Both the position numbers and the translations under genes were made by a program. The notes under the pieces are model-generated. The model was not told the DNA's origin, did not search any database, and saw nothing but the letters and a program-made list of their open reading frames with translations. A stretch of 50,002 nt of DNA from Methanobrevibacter sp. (GTDB lineage: Archaea; Methanobacteriota; Methanobacteria; Methanobacteriales; Methanobacteriaceae), in NCBI GenBank assembly GCA_024689425.1, contig JAILDN010000052.1:1-50002 (forward strand), in the 5' to 3' direction. Numbering within the stretch: the first letter of the stretch is position 1; each line of letters begins with the position of its first letter. Positions 8,633-17,920 of this stretch are shown piece by piece.

Positions 8633-9907
8633 TTGTTTGAATCACTAAAAAAGAAATTGTCACGTACTAGTGATAAATTAGAAGAAGAAATTATAGAAGA
8701 AGCAAAACAAGAAGATAATCTTCAAGAAGAATCTGGAAATAAACGTTCATTCTTTTCATTTGGCCGCAAGAAAAAGGAAGAAATTGATGAGTCCAAAATG
8801 ATTGAAGCTCCTGAAGAATCTGGTGAGGAAGTTAAGGAAGAGAAAAAGTCTCGTTTTTGGTCTAGGAGTAAAAGTGATGATTCTAATGAGGAAGCTGATG
8901 ATGTAAAAGAATCTGGCGAGGAAATTGAAGAAGAAAAAGAAGAAAAATCTCACTTCTGGTCAAGAAACAAAAATAAAGACGAAGATGAATCTCCTGAGGG
9001 TAAAGGAGGATTATTTTCCTTTGTTCGTGAAAAAACTATTTCTGAAAAAAATGTTGAAGACATATTATGGGAATTAGAAATGGGTCTTTTAGAAGCTGAT
9101 GTGGCTATGGAAGTAGCTACAGAAGTAGTTGAATCTGTAAAAAATGATTTGGTTGGCCGTAGAATCAAAAGAAGTAGTGATATTACCGAATACACTTACA
9201 ATGCTTTAAGAAGTGCAGTTGCCGAAATTATTGATATTCCAGGTAAATCAATGACTGAAATGATTGAAGAGAAAAAGGCACAAGGGGAACCATTGGTAGT
9301 GATGTTTGTTGGTATTAATGGAACTGGAAAAACCACAACTATTGGAAAATTGGCTAACTACTACTTGAAAAAAGGGTACACTCCAGTTATTGCTGCTTCA
9401 GATACTTTCCGTGCAGGAGCCATTGAACAAGTCACATATCATGCAGACAATGTTGGAGTTAAAATTATAAAGCACCAAAAAGGTTCAGATCCTGCCGCTG
9501 TTGCATTTGATGCAGTTGAACATGCTCGTGCTCAAGGAAAAGAATTAGTTTTAATTGATACTGCTGGAAGAATGCAAACCAACACCAATCTTATGGATGA
9601 AATGAAGAAAATTAAAAGAGTTTCCAACCCTGATTTAGTTATTTTCGTTGGTGATGCATTAACGGGCAATGATGCAACTCAACAAGCTGTTAAATTTAAT
9701 GAAGCCATTGATATTGACGGTGTAATCTTAACTAAAGCGGATGCCGATAGTAAAGGTGGAGCATCTTTATCAATTGGTTATGTAATTAAAAAGCCAATCA
9801 TGTTTTTAGGTGTTGGCCAGGGATATGATGACATTAAAGAATACGATGCTGAATGGATGTTAAATCAATTATTCAGTGAAGATGAAGGTGTTGCAATAGA
9901 GGAATAA
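8633..9907 (+). CDS. ftsY: Signal recognition particle receptor FtsY
   Basis: A 424-residue SRP-receptor GTPase that docks ribosome-SRP complexes at the membrane. Residues about 1-130 form a long, highly charged, acidic tail. The N domain runs about 135-215 and the G domain about 220-415. Visible GTPase motifs are GINGTGKTTTIGKL (P-loop, 228-240), DTFRAGAIEQ, LIDTAGRMQ, TKADADSKGG and a C-terminal FLGVGQGYDD. The start is a TTG with only a weak site upstream (AGGTTGG), chosen because the frame opens just there and FtsY tails usually begin MFxSLKKK. The charged tail contains a repeated ESGEE...FWSR unit. The capA-like gene begins 3 nt after the stop. Confidence 0.96.
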   Translation: MFESLKKKLSRTSDKLEEEIIEEAKQEDNLQEESGNKRSFFSFGRKKKEEIDESKMIEAPEESGEEVKEEKKSRFWSRSKSDDSNEEADDVKESGEEIEEEKEEKSHFWSRNKNKDEDESPEGKGGLFSFVREKTISEKNVEDILWELEMGLLEADVAMEVATEVVESVKNDLVGRRIKRSSDITEYTYNALRSAVAEIIDIPGKSMTEMIEEKKAQGEPLVVMFVGINGTGKTTTIGKLANYYLKKGYTPVIAASDTFRAGAIEQVTYHADNVGVKIIKHQKGSDPAAVAFDAVEHARAQGKELVLIDTAGRMQTNTNLMDEMKKIKRVSNPDLVIFVGDALTGNDATQQAVKFNEAIDIDGVILTKADADSKGGASLSIGYVIKKPIMFLGVGQGYDDIKEYDAEWMLNQLFSEDEGVAIEE

Positions 9908-9910
9908 GTA

Positions 9911-10981
9911 ATGCGTCTTAAAAAACTTTTAATTGTATTAGTTTCTGTTTTAGTTATATTATTAATAATGGCTACGGCGGTCACTTTCATTAATCCTTCA
10001 GTCAATCAATCAAAAGACAACGTTTCAATTGCCATAACGGGTGATGTAATGTTTGCCCGTAATATGGCAGGGGTTTTGAACTTAAATTCCTCTCCATTTG
10101 CTGGTGTTTCTAATGTAACATCTAACGTTGATTTGCTAGTTATCAACTTTGAAAATGCTGCTACAACATCAGGAAATGCTGTAAAAGGGGATGTTCCATT
10201 AAAATGTGATCCGATTTATGTTCCATTGGCTAAAGCTAATAATCGTACTATTGCAACTCTTGCAAATAATCATGTATTTGATTATGGCGTTAATGGTATG
10301 AGAGAAACTGTTAAAGTTCTTAAAGAAAACGGCATTATTCCTATTGGTGCAGGTGAAAATGAAAGTAGTGCCCACAAAGCGGTTACACTAGAAATTAATG
10401 GGCGCAATGTAACTGTAATAAATTACATGGATTCAGATAACTTCAAAGAGTATAGTACTGAAGTAATACCTCCTGCAAATGGGTCTTCACCAGGGTATTC
10501 TTCGTATAACATAAGTGATGCTAAAAAGCAAATTGCTGAAGCTCGTAAAAATGGCTCCGAGTTCATAATTGTTTCAGTTCACTTTGGAAATGAATATTCA
10601 AACTCTCCAAATAGTAATCAAATAAAAATTGCGCATGAATTAATAGATGCTGGCGCAGATGCGGTAATTGGGGCTCACCCTCACGTTCCACAAGGAATTG
10701 AGATGTATAAAGGAAAACCAATATGTTATAGTTTAGGTAACTTTATTTTTGACCTATCAAATCCAGTCACGCAAGTAGCATATTTTGTTAAAATCAAGCT
10801 GGTCAATGATACGGCTATATTAACTGTTTATCCGGTTAAGATTATTGGATATTTACCGCAATTTATGTCTCCTTCAGAGGGAAAAGAGCTTTTGAAAGGA
10901 TTAAGTCCGCAGTGTAAGGAATTAAAAATTAATGAGGACGGTACCGGAACGTTAGTCTTTAATTTAACGAAGGAAAAATAA
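9911..10981 (+). CDS. CapA-family metallophosphoesterase-like protein
   Basis: A 356-residue protein with an N-terminal membrane/signal segment (about residues 5-27) and a CapA (PGA_cap) domain facing outside. Visible motifs are ITGDVMFAR near residue 45, VINFENA near 77, ANNHVFDYG near 118, VSVHFGNEY near 222, GAHPHVPQGIE near 257 and SLGNFIFD near 275. These His/Asp/Asn residues match the calcineurin-like metal site of the family. CapA takes part in poly-gamma-glutamate capsule production in Bacillus, but no capB or capC lies here, so the substrate is unknown. The ATG is 3 nt past ftsY, and the GAGG at the end of ftsY can serve as its ribosome binding site, which suggests cotranscription. 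Confidence 0.88.
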   Translation: MRLKKLLIVLVSVLVILLIMATAVTFINPSVNQSKDNVSIAITGDVMFARNMAGVLNLNSSPFAGVSNVTSNVDLLVINFENAATTSGNAVKGDVPLKCDPIYVPLAKANNRTIATLANNHVFDYGVNGMRETVKVLKENGIIPIGAGENESSAHKAVTLEINGRNVTVINYMDSDNFKEYSTEVIPPANGSSPGYSSYNISDAKKQIAEARKNGSEFIIVSVHFGNEYSNSPNSNQIKIAHELIDAGADAVIGAHPHVPQGIEMYKGKPICYSLGNFIFDLSNPVTQVAYFVKIKLVNDTAILTVYPVKIIGYLPQFMSPSEGKELLKGLSPQCKELKINEDGTGTLVFNLTKEK

Positions 10982-10990
10982 TCTTTTGTT

Positions 10991-11680
10991 TTAAATTATT
11001 AAGCTTCCAACGTAGGTATGTCCTTTTATATTTTCTTTATTTTTTATTTCAAATTTGAAACTATCCTTGTTTGAAACATATAAATGGGCTAAAGCGATTC
11101 CAACATCGATATCGTTCCATTTACTAAGTATTTTTCTTTTAACTAGATTATATTTAACTTTGTAAATGTCAAACCCTGTATCAGTGTGTTTAAAATACCA
11201 TGGTTGTGAGTTAACTGCAGAAGGTGCTAGCTGTGCGGGTATTAATCTTTCATCTTCAAAATCACTGATTTCGATTAATTTTTTTCTTTTAAAGCTATCA
11301 ATGTCTCTTGAAATATCATCAGATTTACCCAAAGATATTAAAATTACAAATTCAGGATTTTTTTCTTTTAGAGAAGCTAATCCAACCCAACAACTTCCTA
11401 TATTAATGCTTTGAAGGTAAAGAGAAAGTTGCTGAAATATAAAACCAATGTTTAAACCATAATTTTCTTTTTTTTCAGAGTATATTGCAAGGTAATATGG
11501 TGCGCTCCATCTTGTTTTTATTTTTACTTCATTTTTAGCAAATATTTCATAAGAATAATCGATTTCAGGAATCAATGGTTTAACATTACTTAAAAAATCG
11601 TCAATTAAAGTAAAATCTATTTCATCATCTAAATATTTTCGGCAGGATTTTCTCAAATAGATTTGTTTTTCTAAATCCAT
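10991..11680 (-). CDS. Nitroreductase-family protein (TM1586-like)
   Basis: A 229-residue FMN-dependent oxidoreductase-like protein. The N-terminus (LRKSCRKYLDDEID) is the usual nitroreductase flavin-binding start. LAPSAVNSQPWYF (about residues 165-177) is the second typical motif, placed late as in the TM1586 group. A longer frame opens at 11725, but the ATG at 11680 has an AAGGA site and starts 1 nt after the upstream gene's stop, so it is preferred. The physiological substrate is unknown. It is most probably cotranscribed with the gene at 11682-12062. Confidence 0.82.
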   Translation of the reverse strand: MDLEKQIYLRKSCRKYLDDEIDFTLIDDFLSNVKPLIPEIDYSYEIFAKNEVKIKTRWSAPYYLAIYSEKKENYGLNIGFIFQQLSLYLQSINIGSCWVGLASLKEKNPEFVILISLGKSDDISRDIDSFKRKKLIEISDFEDERLIPAQLAPSAVNSQPWYFKHTDTGFDIYKVKYNLVKRKILSKWNDIDVGIALAHLYVSNKDSFKFEIKNKENIKGHTYVGSLII

Positions 11681-11681
11681 A

Positions 11682-12062
11682 TTACCATTTCCTTTTTGAC
11701 ATTGCCTTAATTCGTTTTTTATCAATGTCTTTCTGTTTGTCTGATTGATATTTCTTTTTTTGACGGTTAGTTGCTGTCTGGAAGTTTGGCATTATAGTAA
11801 CTAAATCAATAGTGTTACCATGACATGCAAAGATCAATTTTAATTCCTTATAGTCTTTATTTGCTGGAGCTTCATAGATTACTTCATATTCATTGTTCCC
11901 ACTTTTTTCATGTCTTAACGGCTCTTCATACATTACTGTATCTACTATATATTCTCTTTTTATTCCATTTTCAGCCAATCTTTTATTAAAGTGGGTATTT
12001 TCAAAACACCAATCTATACTTTCTGTATCTCCTACAATAAATTTGTCAAAAACATTCATCAC
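11682..12062 (-). CDS. Small DUF4258-like protein
   Basis: A 126-residue cytoplasmic protein that I do not recognise firmly. It has THFNKRLAENGIKREYIVDTV (residues about 23-43), a beta-rich middle with EVIYEAP and KLIFACHGNTIDLVTIMP, and a very basic C-terminus (RQKKKYQSDKQKDIDKKR). This helix plus antiparallel-strand layout resembles DUF4258, a RelE/BrnT-like fold, but without an antitoxin gene beside it. Two ATG codons stand side by side at the start, with no clear ribosome binding site, so the message may be leaderless. The nitroreductase gene begins 1 nt after its stop. Confidence 0.6.
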   Translation of the reverse strand: MMNVFDKFIVGDTESIDWCFENTHFNKRLAENGIKREYIVDTVMYEEPLRHEKSGNNEYEVIYEAPANKDYKELKLIFACHGNTIDLVTIMPNFQTATNRQKKKYQSDKQKDIDKKRIKAMSKRKW

Positions 12063-12133
12063 TTTAAAAATTAGTATTATTATTTAATAAATCTATTGAT
12101 TTAACCTTGTTTATAGTTTAAATTATTTTAACT

Positions 12134-13606
12134 ATGAACAATAAATTACAATGTATGGATGAAAGAGTACAATGGGATTCTTCATTATCATTTATTTTTG
12201 CAATGATTGGTGCTGCTGTTGGATTAGGAAATATATGGCGTTTTAGCTATGTACTTTATTCTAATGGTGGGGGTGCATTTTTTATTCCTTATTTAATTGC
12301 TATTGCTATTATGGGGGTTCCATTTTTAATTTTAGAATATGGTGTGGGGTTTAGTTTTAAAGACTCGTTTTCTAATATTCTAAAAAAGATTAATCCAAAA
12401 TTTGAATTAATAGCATGGATTTTAGTTATTCTTGTTTTTGTAGTCGTTATTTATTATATGGTTATACTGAGTTGGGATTTAGTTTATTTATTTACTAGTT
12501 TCACTTTTGGTTGGGGAAATGATCCCGCAACTTACTTTGTTAATACTGTTGGTGGAAGCTCTAATTTAAATAGTGCAGGATTTTTACTCATTCCGACTAC
12601 AATAGGTGTTGTTTTATTATGGATTGTTTTATGGTATATTTCCCATAAATCAGTTGATAAGGGTATCGGTAAATTTTCTAAGATTTTAATTCCTTTATTA
12701 TTTATTATAATGGGATTCATTGTTATTTATGCATTAACATTGCCTGGAGCTGAAATAGGAATTAAGATGCTTTTAACCCCAAATTGGAGCATGCTTTTTG
12801 ATGTAAACATTTGGCTTGCAGCTTTTGCACAAATTATTTTTTCATTGAGTATGGGTCAAGCTATTGCACTTACATATGCAAGTTATTTACCTAAAAATTC
12901 TCGTTTGACTGATAATGTTTTAATCGTTGTTGCATCCAACTCTGCGTTTGAAATATTCACTGCATTCGGTGTGTTTTCAATTTTAGGATTTATGTCTTTA
13001 AATTCGGGTATGTCTATGGGGAAATTAATTACTGAAGGGACTGGCTTAATATTCATTGTTTTCCCAATGATTTTTAATATAATGGGTTTTTTAGGCCGTA
13101 TTATTGCACCATTATTGTTCCTGGCAATTTTATTTGCAGGAATTACTTCAGCATTAGGATTTTTCGAACCAATGCTCAATTCATTTTCTACAAAATTAGG
13201 GATGTCACGTAAAAAAGCGACCACTATTTTGGCAGTAATCGGTTGCATTTTTTCCTTAATGTTAACGACGGGAATCAGTAGCTATTTGGTGGGTATTATC
13301 GATTCATTTGTAAATCAATTTGGTATTTTGCTGTTGATTGGAATTCAATGTATTATATTTGCGTGGTTTTATGGTCTTGATCATATATTACCGGTTTTAA
13401 ATGAAAATGGATTTTTAAAAGTAGGTACTCTTTGGAAAACTATAATTAAATATGTATTGCCGATATTTTTAATTATAATTTGGGCAATCGGTATAATTAA
13501 ATTATTTAGAAATGCACAAAGTTTTGAATTGATAATAGACTCAATTATTATTGTATCTGTCGTTGTGGTTAGTTTTGTTTTAACTAGAATTAAACCAACC
13601 AACTAA
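12134..13606 (+). CDS. Sodium-dependent neurotransmitter-symporter (NSS/SNF) family transporter
   Basis: A 490-residue membrane protein with 11-12 hydrophobic segments, as in LeuT. TM1 has the broken-helix signature FIFAMIGAAVGLGNIWRFSY (residues about 21-40), where the sodium and substrate sites lie. NGGGAFFIPYL follows in TM2, and TM6 has the unwound AFAQIIFSLSMG motif (about 234-245). Such proteins import amino acids or similar small molecules with Na+. The exact substrate cannot be read from the sequence. It starts at ATG 12134 with no ribosome binding site, close behind an A/T-rich promoter-like stretch. It is divergent from the small gene at 11682-12062. Confidence 0.92.
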   Translation: MNNKLQCMDERVQWDSSLSFIFAMIGAAVGLGNIWRFSYVLYSNGGGAFFIPYLIAIAIMGVPFLILEYGVGFSFKDSFSNILKKINPKFELIAWILVILVFVVVIYYMVILSWDLVYLFTSFTFGWGNDPATYFVNTVGGSSNLNSAGFLLIPTTIGVVLLWIVLWYISHKSVDKGIGKFSKILIPLLFIIMGFIVIYALTLPGAEIGIKMLLTPNWSMLFDVNIWLAAFAQIIFSLSMGQAIALTYASYLPKNSRLTDNVLIVVASNSAFEIFTAFGVFSILGFMSLNSGMSMGKLITEGTGLIFIVFPMIFNIMGFLGRIIAPLLFLAILFAGITSALGFFEPMLNSFSTKLGMSRKKATTILAVIGCIFSLMLTTGISSYLVGIIDSFVNQFGILLLIGIQCIIFAWFYGLDHILPVLNENGFLKVGTLWKTIIKYVLPIFLIIIWAIGIIKLFRNAQSFELIIDSIIIVSVVVVSFVLTRIKPTN

Positions 13607-13862
13607 TTTTTTTCTTTTCATGTACGTTAACTAATTCAAATTGTTATTTTTATATTTTGACATTAATTATATAGAAATTGACTTAAATTATTATCATAGT
13701 TGTATCCAATATCATTAATTTTCTTAATCATATTTTCCATTTAAATGCTCGTTGATGTCATCCATATTTTCACTGTTTAATTACATATTTAAATATCTAA
13801 AACAAGTTATTAATACTATCAAATATTATTTCATTTAATTGGTTAATGGTAGTAATGGGATG

Positions 13863-13890
13863 ATTAGCTATCTGGTGAAAAATAGCTAAT
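13863..13890 (-). terminator. Hairpin overlapping the dnaJ stop codon
   Basis: A perfect 9-bp inverted repeat, ATTAGCTAT (13863-13871) and ATAGCTAAT (13882-13890), contains the dnaJ TAG stop (13886-13888) in its first arm on the minus strand. It probably marks the 3' end of the grpE-dnaK-dnaJ message. The remaining stretch up to the transporter gene (13607-13862) is A/T-rich and shows no gene. Confidence 0.5.
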
Positions 13891-15028
13891 TTAAAACATC
13901 TTTGAGTTTGTCTTTTAGACCTTTTTCAACATGTTTAATTTCTTCACCGCTAACTTCGGCAAATTGTTTTAAAAGATCTTTTTGTTTTGAATTTAATTTT
14001 TTAGGGACTACAACTGTTACAGTAACATAGAGGTTTCCTCTTGAAGAATGTCTAACTGAGTTCATTCCTTGACTTCTAAGTTTAAATACTGTTCCACTTT
14101 GTGTTCCTGGAGTAATTTTAAATTCTACTTCTTTTCCTTCAATTGTTGGTATGCTAATTATGTCACCTAATGCAGCTTGTGGGAAACTGATTTGTTGTTC
14201 GTAGTATAAATGGTCTCCTTCACGTGCGAAACGTTTATCTCTTTTAATGTGAACGGTAACTATTAAATCTCCTTCGAGTCCTGGTTTTTCACCGCAGTTT
14301 CCTTCACCAGATACTCTTAAATGGTTTCCTTCGTCAACACCTTCTGGAATTTCAAGTTTAATAGTTTTTGTTTTTCTAATGCTTCCTTTTCCACGGCATT
14401 CTTCACAAGGATCAGTAATTATTTTACCGGTTCCTCCACATTGGCGGCATGGTCTTACATTAACCATTTGACCAAGGAAAGTATTACTTACTTCTTTTAT
14501 TTGACCAGTACCATTACATGTTGGACAAGTTTCAGGGTCAACGCCTGGTTTTGATTTTGTTCCATTACATGTTGGGCAGATTTCACTTCTTGTAATCTTA
14601 ATTTCTTTTTCGCATCCATTAAATGCTTCTTCAAGTGTAATTGGGATTTCAGTGTAAATGTCTGAGCCTCTTTGAGGACCTCCTCTACTGCCTCTGCTTG
14701 ATCCGCCACCAAAACCAAACATTTCAAAGATATTTCCAATGTCGAATCCTTGAAAGATATCCTCGAAGTTTACATTTTGATAGAAGTCTTCAGCTGTAAA
14801 TCCGTCCATTCCAGCATGACCGAATTGATCATATCTTTGACGTTTTTCTTCATCTGAAAGTACTGCGTAAGCTTCACTTATTTCTTTGAACTTTTCTTCA
14901 GATCCTTCTTCTTCACTTACATCAGGGTGGTATTTCATAGCTAATTTACGATAAGCTTTCTTAATTTCCTTTTCATCTGCTGTTTTATCGACTCCAAGGA
15001 CTTCATAATAATCTCGCTTGTCTGCCAT
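13886..15028 (-). CDS. dnaJ: Chaperone protein DnaJ
   Basis: A 380-residue type I Hsp40 that delivers clients to DnaK and triggers its ATPase. The J domain (residues 4-68) carries HPD in [10 protein letters not shown] short Gly/Phe region follows, with [13 protein letters not shown] near 103-115. The zinc domain has four CxxCxGxG-type repeats: [27 protein letters not shown] and CEECRGKGS (about residues 150-215). The C-terminal substrate-binding domains complete the protein. GAG-type ribosome binding sequence (GGTGAG) precedes the ATG. It is the last gene of the grpE-dnaK-dnaJ operon, 121 nt after dnaK, with an inverted repeat in that gap. Confidence 0.97.
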   Translation of the reverse strand: MADKRDYYEVLGVDKTADEKEIKKAYRKLAMKYHPDVSEEEGSEEKFKEISEAYAVLSDEEKRQRYDQFGHAGMDGFTAEDFYQNVNFEDIFQGFDIGNIFEMFGFGGGSSRGSRGGPQRGSDIYTEIPITLEEAFNGCEKEIKITRSEICPTCNGTKSKPGVDPETCPTCNGTGQIKEVSNTFLGQMVNVRPCRQCGGTGKIITDPCEECRGKGSIRKTKTIKLEIPEGVDEGNHLRVSGEGNCGEKPGLEGDLIVTVHIKRDKRFAREGDHLYYEQQISFPQAALGDIISIPTIEGKEVEFKITPGTQSGTVFKLRSQGMNSVRHSSRGNLYVTVTVVVPKKLNSKQKDLLKQFAEVSGEEIKHVEKGLKDKLKDVLN

Positions 15029-15068
15029 TTACTCACCTTAAAAATTAATTAAAAATTAGAAAAATAAA

Positions 15069-15140
15069 AAATGTTTCATCTCGCGTTAGTTAATTTTTAT
15101 TGATTCTGATTCTGATTACCTAAATTGAGATAAAACATTT
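15069..15140 (-). repeat. Inverted repeat in the dnaK-dnaJ gap
   Basis: AAATGTTTCATCTC (15069-15082) and GAGATAAAACATTT (15127-15140) pair at 13 of 14 positions. The loop of 44 nt holds a short tandem TGATTC repeat near 15100-15115. In the transcript this could fold between dnaK and dnaJ, acting as a partial terminator or a processing site that sets the dnaK:dnaJ ratio. Confidence 0.6.
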
Positions 15141-15149
15141 AATATGAGT

Positions 15150-17030
15150 CTAATCATCTTTTACTTTGTAGTCAGCATCAATGGTGTCATCATCGCCAGC
15201 GGCTTCTTGAGCTCCGGCATTTGGATCTTGACCTGCTGCTTGTTGAGCTTGAGCTTCAGCTTGTGCTTGTTGATAGATTTTCGCACCAATTTCTTGGACT
15301 ACTTTTTCTAATTCTTCGGTTTTTGATTTAATAGCTTCGATATCGTCTCCAGCTATGAGTTCTCTTAATTCACCAACTAATTTTTCAACATTTGATTTTT
15401 CATCTTCGGATACTTTGTCTCCAAGTTCTTCTAATGTTTTTTCAGATGTGTAAATTAATGAATCTGCGTTGTTTCTGATTTCAATTTCTTCTTGTTTTTT
15501 CTTATCTGCTTCAGCATTCATTTCTGCTTCTTTGATTTTTTCTTCAATCTCTTCATCAGATAATTTGGTTGAAGAAGTAATTGTAATAGCTTGTTCCTTA
15601 CCAGTTCCTTTATCTTTTGCAGTAACGTTGATAATACCGTTTGCGTCAATATCAAAGGTTACTTCAATTTGTGGAACACCTCTTGGTGCAGGTGGAATTC
15701 CTACTAATTGGAAACGACCGAGAGAAGTGTTATCTGCAGCCATTCTTCTTTCACCTTGTAAAACATTAATATCTACAGAAGGTTGGTTATCTGCGGCGGT
15801 TGAAAAGATTTGACTTTTCTTGGTTGGAATGGTTGTGTTTCTTTCAATTAAAGTAGTTGATACTCCACCGAGAGTTTCAATACCTAATGATAATGGGGTT
15901 ACATCTAAAAGAACTAAGTCTTTAATTTCTCCAGCTAATACTCCACCTTGGATAGATGCTCCCATTGATACACATTCCATTGGGTCAATTCCTCTTTCAA
16001 CTGGTTTTCCAATGAATTTTTCAACGTAATTTTGTACAATAGGCATTCTTGTTGGTCCACCTACTAAGATGATTTTGTCAATTTCGCTTTTAGACATTTT
16101 TGCATCATCTAAAGCTTGTTGCATTGGTTTTCCGGATTTTTTAACAATGTCATCAACTAATTCTTCTAATTTTGCTCTGGTTAAACTTTGAATTAAGTTT
16201 TTAGGAGTTCCATCAGCACCCATTGCAATAAATGGTAAGTTTACTTCAGTGGTTAAGGTGGTTGATAATTCAATTTTTGCTTTTTCAGCAGCTTCTCTTA
16301 ACCTTTGTACTGCTTGATCGTTATCTTTTAAGTCGATACCTTCTTTAGCTTTAAATTCATCAGCCAAGTAGTTGAGTAATACATTATCCATGTCGGTACC
16401 ACCGAGTTGTGTGTCTCCACTTGTGGATTTTACTTCAAATACTCCTCCACCGAATTCCATAATGGTTACGTCTAAGGTACCTCCACCTAAATCGTATACC
16501 ATAATATTAATCTCATCGTCATCTTGTTTGTCTAAACCATATGCTAAACTTGCTGCGGTTGGTTCGTTTACGAGTCTTACTACATCAAGTCCTGCAATAG
16601 TACCTGCATCTTTTGTTGCAGTTCTCTGGTTGTCGTCAAAGTAAGCAGGTACAGTAATTACTGCTTTTTCGATTGGTTCGCCTAAGAAAGTTTCTGCATC
16701 TTTTTTAATTTTTTGTAAGATGAATGCAGAGATTTCTTGTGGTGAGTATTGTTTACCGTTTGCAGTTACTTTCTTGTCAGTACCCATCAATCTTTTGATT
16801 GCACTAATAGTGTTTTCTGGGTTGGTTACTGCTTGTCTTCTTGCTGGTTCACCAACTAACATTTGTCCATCTTCAGTAAATGCTACATAACTTGGGAATG
16901 ATTTACCATATTGACTTGCCCCTTCTGCGGAAGGAATAGTAGTTGGTTTTCCCCCTACAAGTACTGATGCTGCGGAATTACTTGTACCTAAGTCAATTCC
17001 AATAATTTTTTCTTTTTTATTATCTGACAT
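15150..17030 (-). CDS. dnaK: Molecular chaperone DnaK (Hsp70)
   Basis: A 626-residue ATP-dependent chaperone. The nucleotide-binding domain has [13 protein letters not shown] near the start, [11 protein letters not shown] (near 180-190), and the [13 protein letters not shown] signature near 320. The linker is [14 protein letters not shown] (near 370). The substrate-binding domain and a helical lid follow, ending in a Gln/Ala-rich tail with [14 protein letters not shown]. The frame opens with a TTG at 17042, but GGTGAT lies just upstream of ATG 17030, which is therefore chosen. It lies between grpE and dnaJ and is cotranscribed with them. Many archaea lack this system, and those that have it are generally thought to have gained it from bacteria. 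Confidence 0.98.
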   Translation of the reverse strand: MSDNKKEKIIGIDLGTSNSAASVLVGGKPTTIPSAEGASQYGKSFPSYVAFTEDGQMLVGEPARRQAVTNPENTISAIKRLMGTDKKVTANGKQYSPQEISAFILQKIKKDAETFLGEPIEKAVITVPAYFDDNQRTATKDAGTIAGLDVVRLVNEPTAASLAYGLDKQDDDEINIMVYDLGGGTLDVTIMEFGGGVFEVKSTSGDTQLGGTDMDNVLLNYLADEFKAKEGIDLKDNDQAVQRLREAAEKAKIELSTTLTTEVNLPFIAMGADGTPKNLIQSLTRAKLEELVDDIVKKSGKPMQQALDDAKMSKSEIDKIILVGGPTRMPIVQNYVEKFIGKPVERGIDPMECVSMGASIQGGVLAGEIKDLVLLDVTPLSLGIETLGGVSTTLIERNTTIPTKKSQIFSTAADNQPSVDINVLQGERRMAADNTSLGRFQLVGIPPAPRGVPQIEVTFDIDANGIINVTAKDKGTGKEQAITITSSTKLSDEEIEEKIKEAEMNAEADKKKQEEIEIRNNADSLIYTSEKTLEELGDKVSEDEKSNVEKLVGELRELIAGDDIEAIKSKTEELEKVVQEIGAKIYQQAQAEAQAQQAAGQDPNAGAQEAAGDDDTIDADYKVKDD

Positions 17031-17076
17031 AATTATCACCAATTTTTTTATTTTTAAATAATTTTAATAAGCATGA

Positions 17077-17625
17077 TTATTTTTTACAAACTATAACTTT
17101 TGAGTATTTGAGGACTTTATCTTTATACATATATCCCTTCATTAACTCTTCTATGATATATCCATTTTCAACATCTTCACTTTCTTGAACCATTAATGCT
17201 TCATGTTTGTTTAAGTCGAATTTTTCTCCTTTTGCAGGGATTTCTTCAACACCTTCTTTAGTAAGGATGTCTGAAAATTTATTATATATGAGTTCTACGC
17301 CTTCTCTGAAATCTTCATCTTTTTCGATTGTTAGTGATCTTTCAAGGTCTTCGTAACAATCGAGGAATTCTTTTATAAGATTTTCATTTGCAAATTTTAT
17401 AATTTCAACATTCCTTTTATCGGTAATTTTTTTGAAATTTTCAAAATCTGCCTGAAGTCTTTGTGATAGTGAAACATATTCTTGAGTTTCGGCTTCTTGT
17501 TTTTCAAGATCTTCTTTTAGTGAAGATATCTCTTCGTCTTTTAAAGCTAACTCCTCAAGTAGTTCATCGTATTGTTCTTGAAGATCTTTTTCTTCTTTTT
17601 CTTTCGTCTTTTTACTTTTCGCCAT
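17077..17625 (-). CDS. grpE: Nucleotide exchange factor GrpE
   Basis: A 182-residue dimeric factor that releases ADP from DnaK. The first 75 residues are a charged coiled coil ([20 protein letters not shown] and onward). The family motif appears as [12 protein letters not shown] with [22 protein letters not shown] (about residues 57-95), and the beta domain ends in [26 protein letters not shown] site lies just before the ATG. A TATA-like TTATTATAAA on the minus strand (17655-17664) gives a short leader. It is the first gene of the heat-shock operon, divergent from the regulator at 17920. Confidence 0.96.
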   Translation of the reverse strand: MAKSKKTKEKEEKDLQEQYDELLEELALKDEEISSLKEDLEKQEAETQEYVSLSQRLQADFENFKKITDKRNVEIIKFANENLIKEFLDCYEDLERSLTIEKDEDFREGVELIYNKFSDILTKEGVEEIPAKGEKFDLNKHEALMVQESEDVENGYIIEELMKGYMYKDKVLKYSKVIVCKK

Positions 17626-17628
17626 TCA

Positions 17629-17664
17629 CTCACCTTTTCACTTGTTGAAAACTCTTTATAATAA
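17629..17664 (-). promoter_or_regulatory. grpE promoter and ribosome binding site
   Basis: Reading the minus strand, a TATA-like TTATTATAAA (17664-17655) is followed at once by GAGTTTTCAA (17654-17645) and then by GGTGAG before the grpE ATG. GAGTTTTCAA recurs on the plus strand at 17765-17774, forming a perfect 10-bp inverted pair 110 bp apart. Its place between TATA and the expected start site suits a repressor operator. Confidence 0.5.
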
Positions 17665-17787
17665 CTCTTGACCGAGAATTAAACTTTTTGGCTTATAATA
17701 TTTGTTTGTTAGGAATTTATGGACATATAGGAAAATGGTTCATCTTTTCAAGAGTCATTACTCTGAGTTTTCAAAACCAAATATTAA

Positions 17788-17880
17788 AGTAACAAAAAGT
17801 TATCTTTCTCTTACTATTATTATAGTAACAAAAAGTTATATAAAACTTTCGGTTATTTTCTTACAAATGGTAACAAAAAT
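17788..17880. promoter_or_regulatory. Repeated operator-like sites (AGTAACAAAAAGTTAT)
   Basis: The 16-mer AGTAACAAAAAGTTAT occurs exactly twice, at 17788-17803 and 17824-17839. A shorter copy, GGTAACAAAAAT, is at 17869-17880. All three lie just upstream of the TATA-like TTTAAATAT at 17888-17896 that serves the winged-helix regulator. They are good candidates for binding sites of that regulator or of another heat-shock factor. Confidence 0.55.
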
Positions 17881-17887
17881 CCAATAA

Positions 17888-17920
17888 TTTAAATATGGTT
17901 TGTGATATATTCTATAAACA
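17888..17920 (+). promoter_or_regulatory. TATA box of the heat-shock regulator gene; leaderless start
   Basis: TTTAAATAT at 17888-17896 lies about 28 bp before ATG 17920. With the usual archaeal TATA-to-start distance, the transcript would begin at or within a few bases of this ATG. No ribosome binding site is present, which fits a leaderless message. Confidence 0.5.

Noticed and set aside
15372-16644. Long open frames opposite dnaK (and similar ones opposite eif6, hypF, trkH and argG)
   Set aside because: They mirror strongly conserved coding frames, have no family motifs and no ribosome binding sites. They are shadows.
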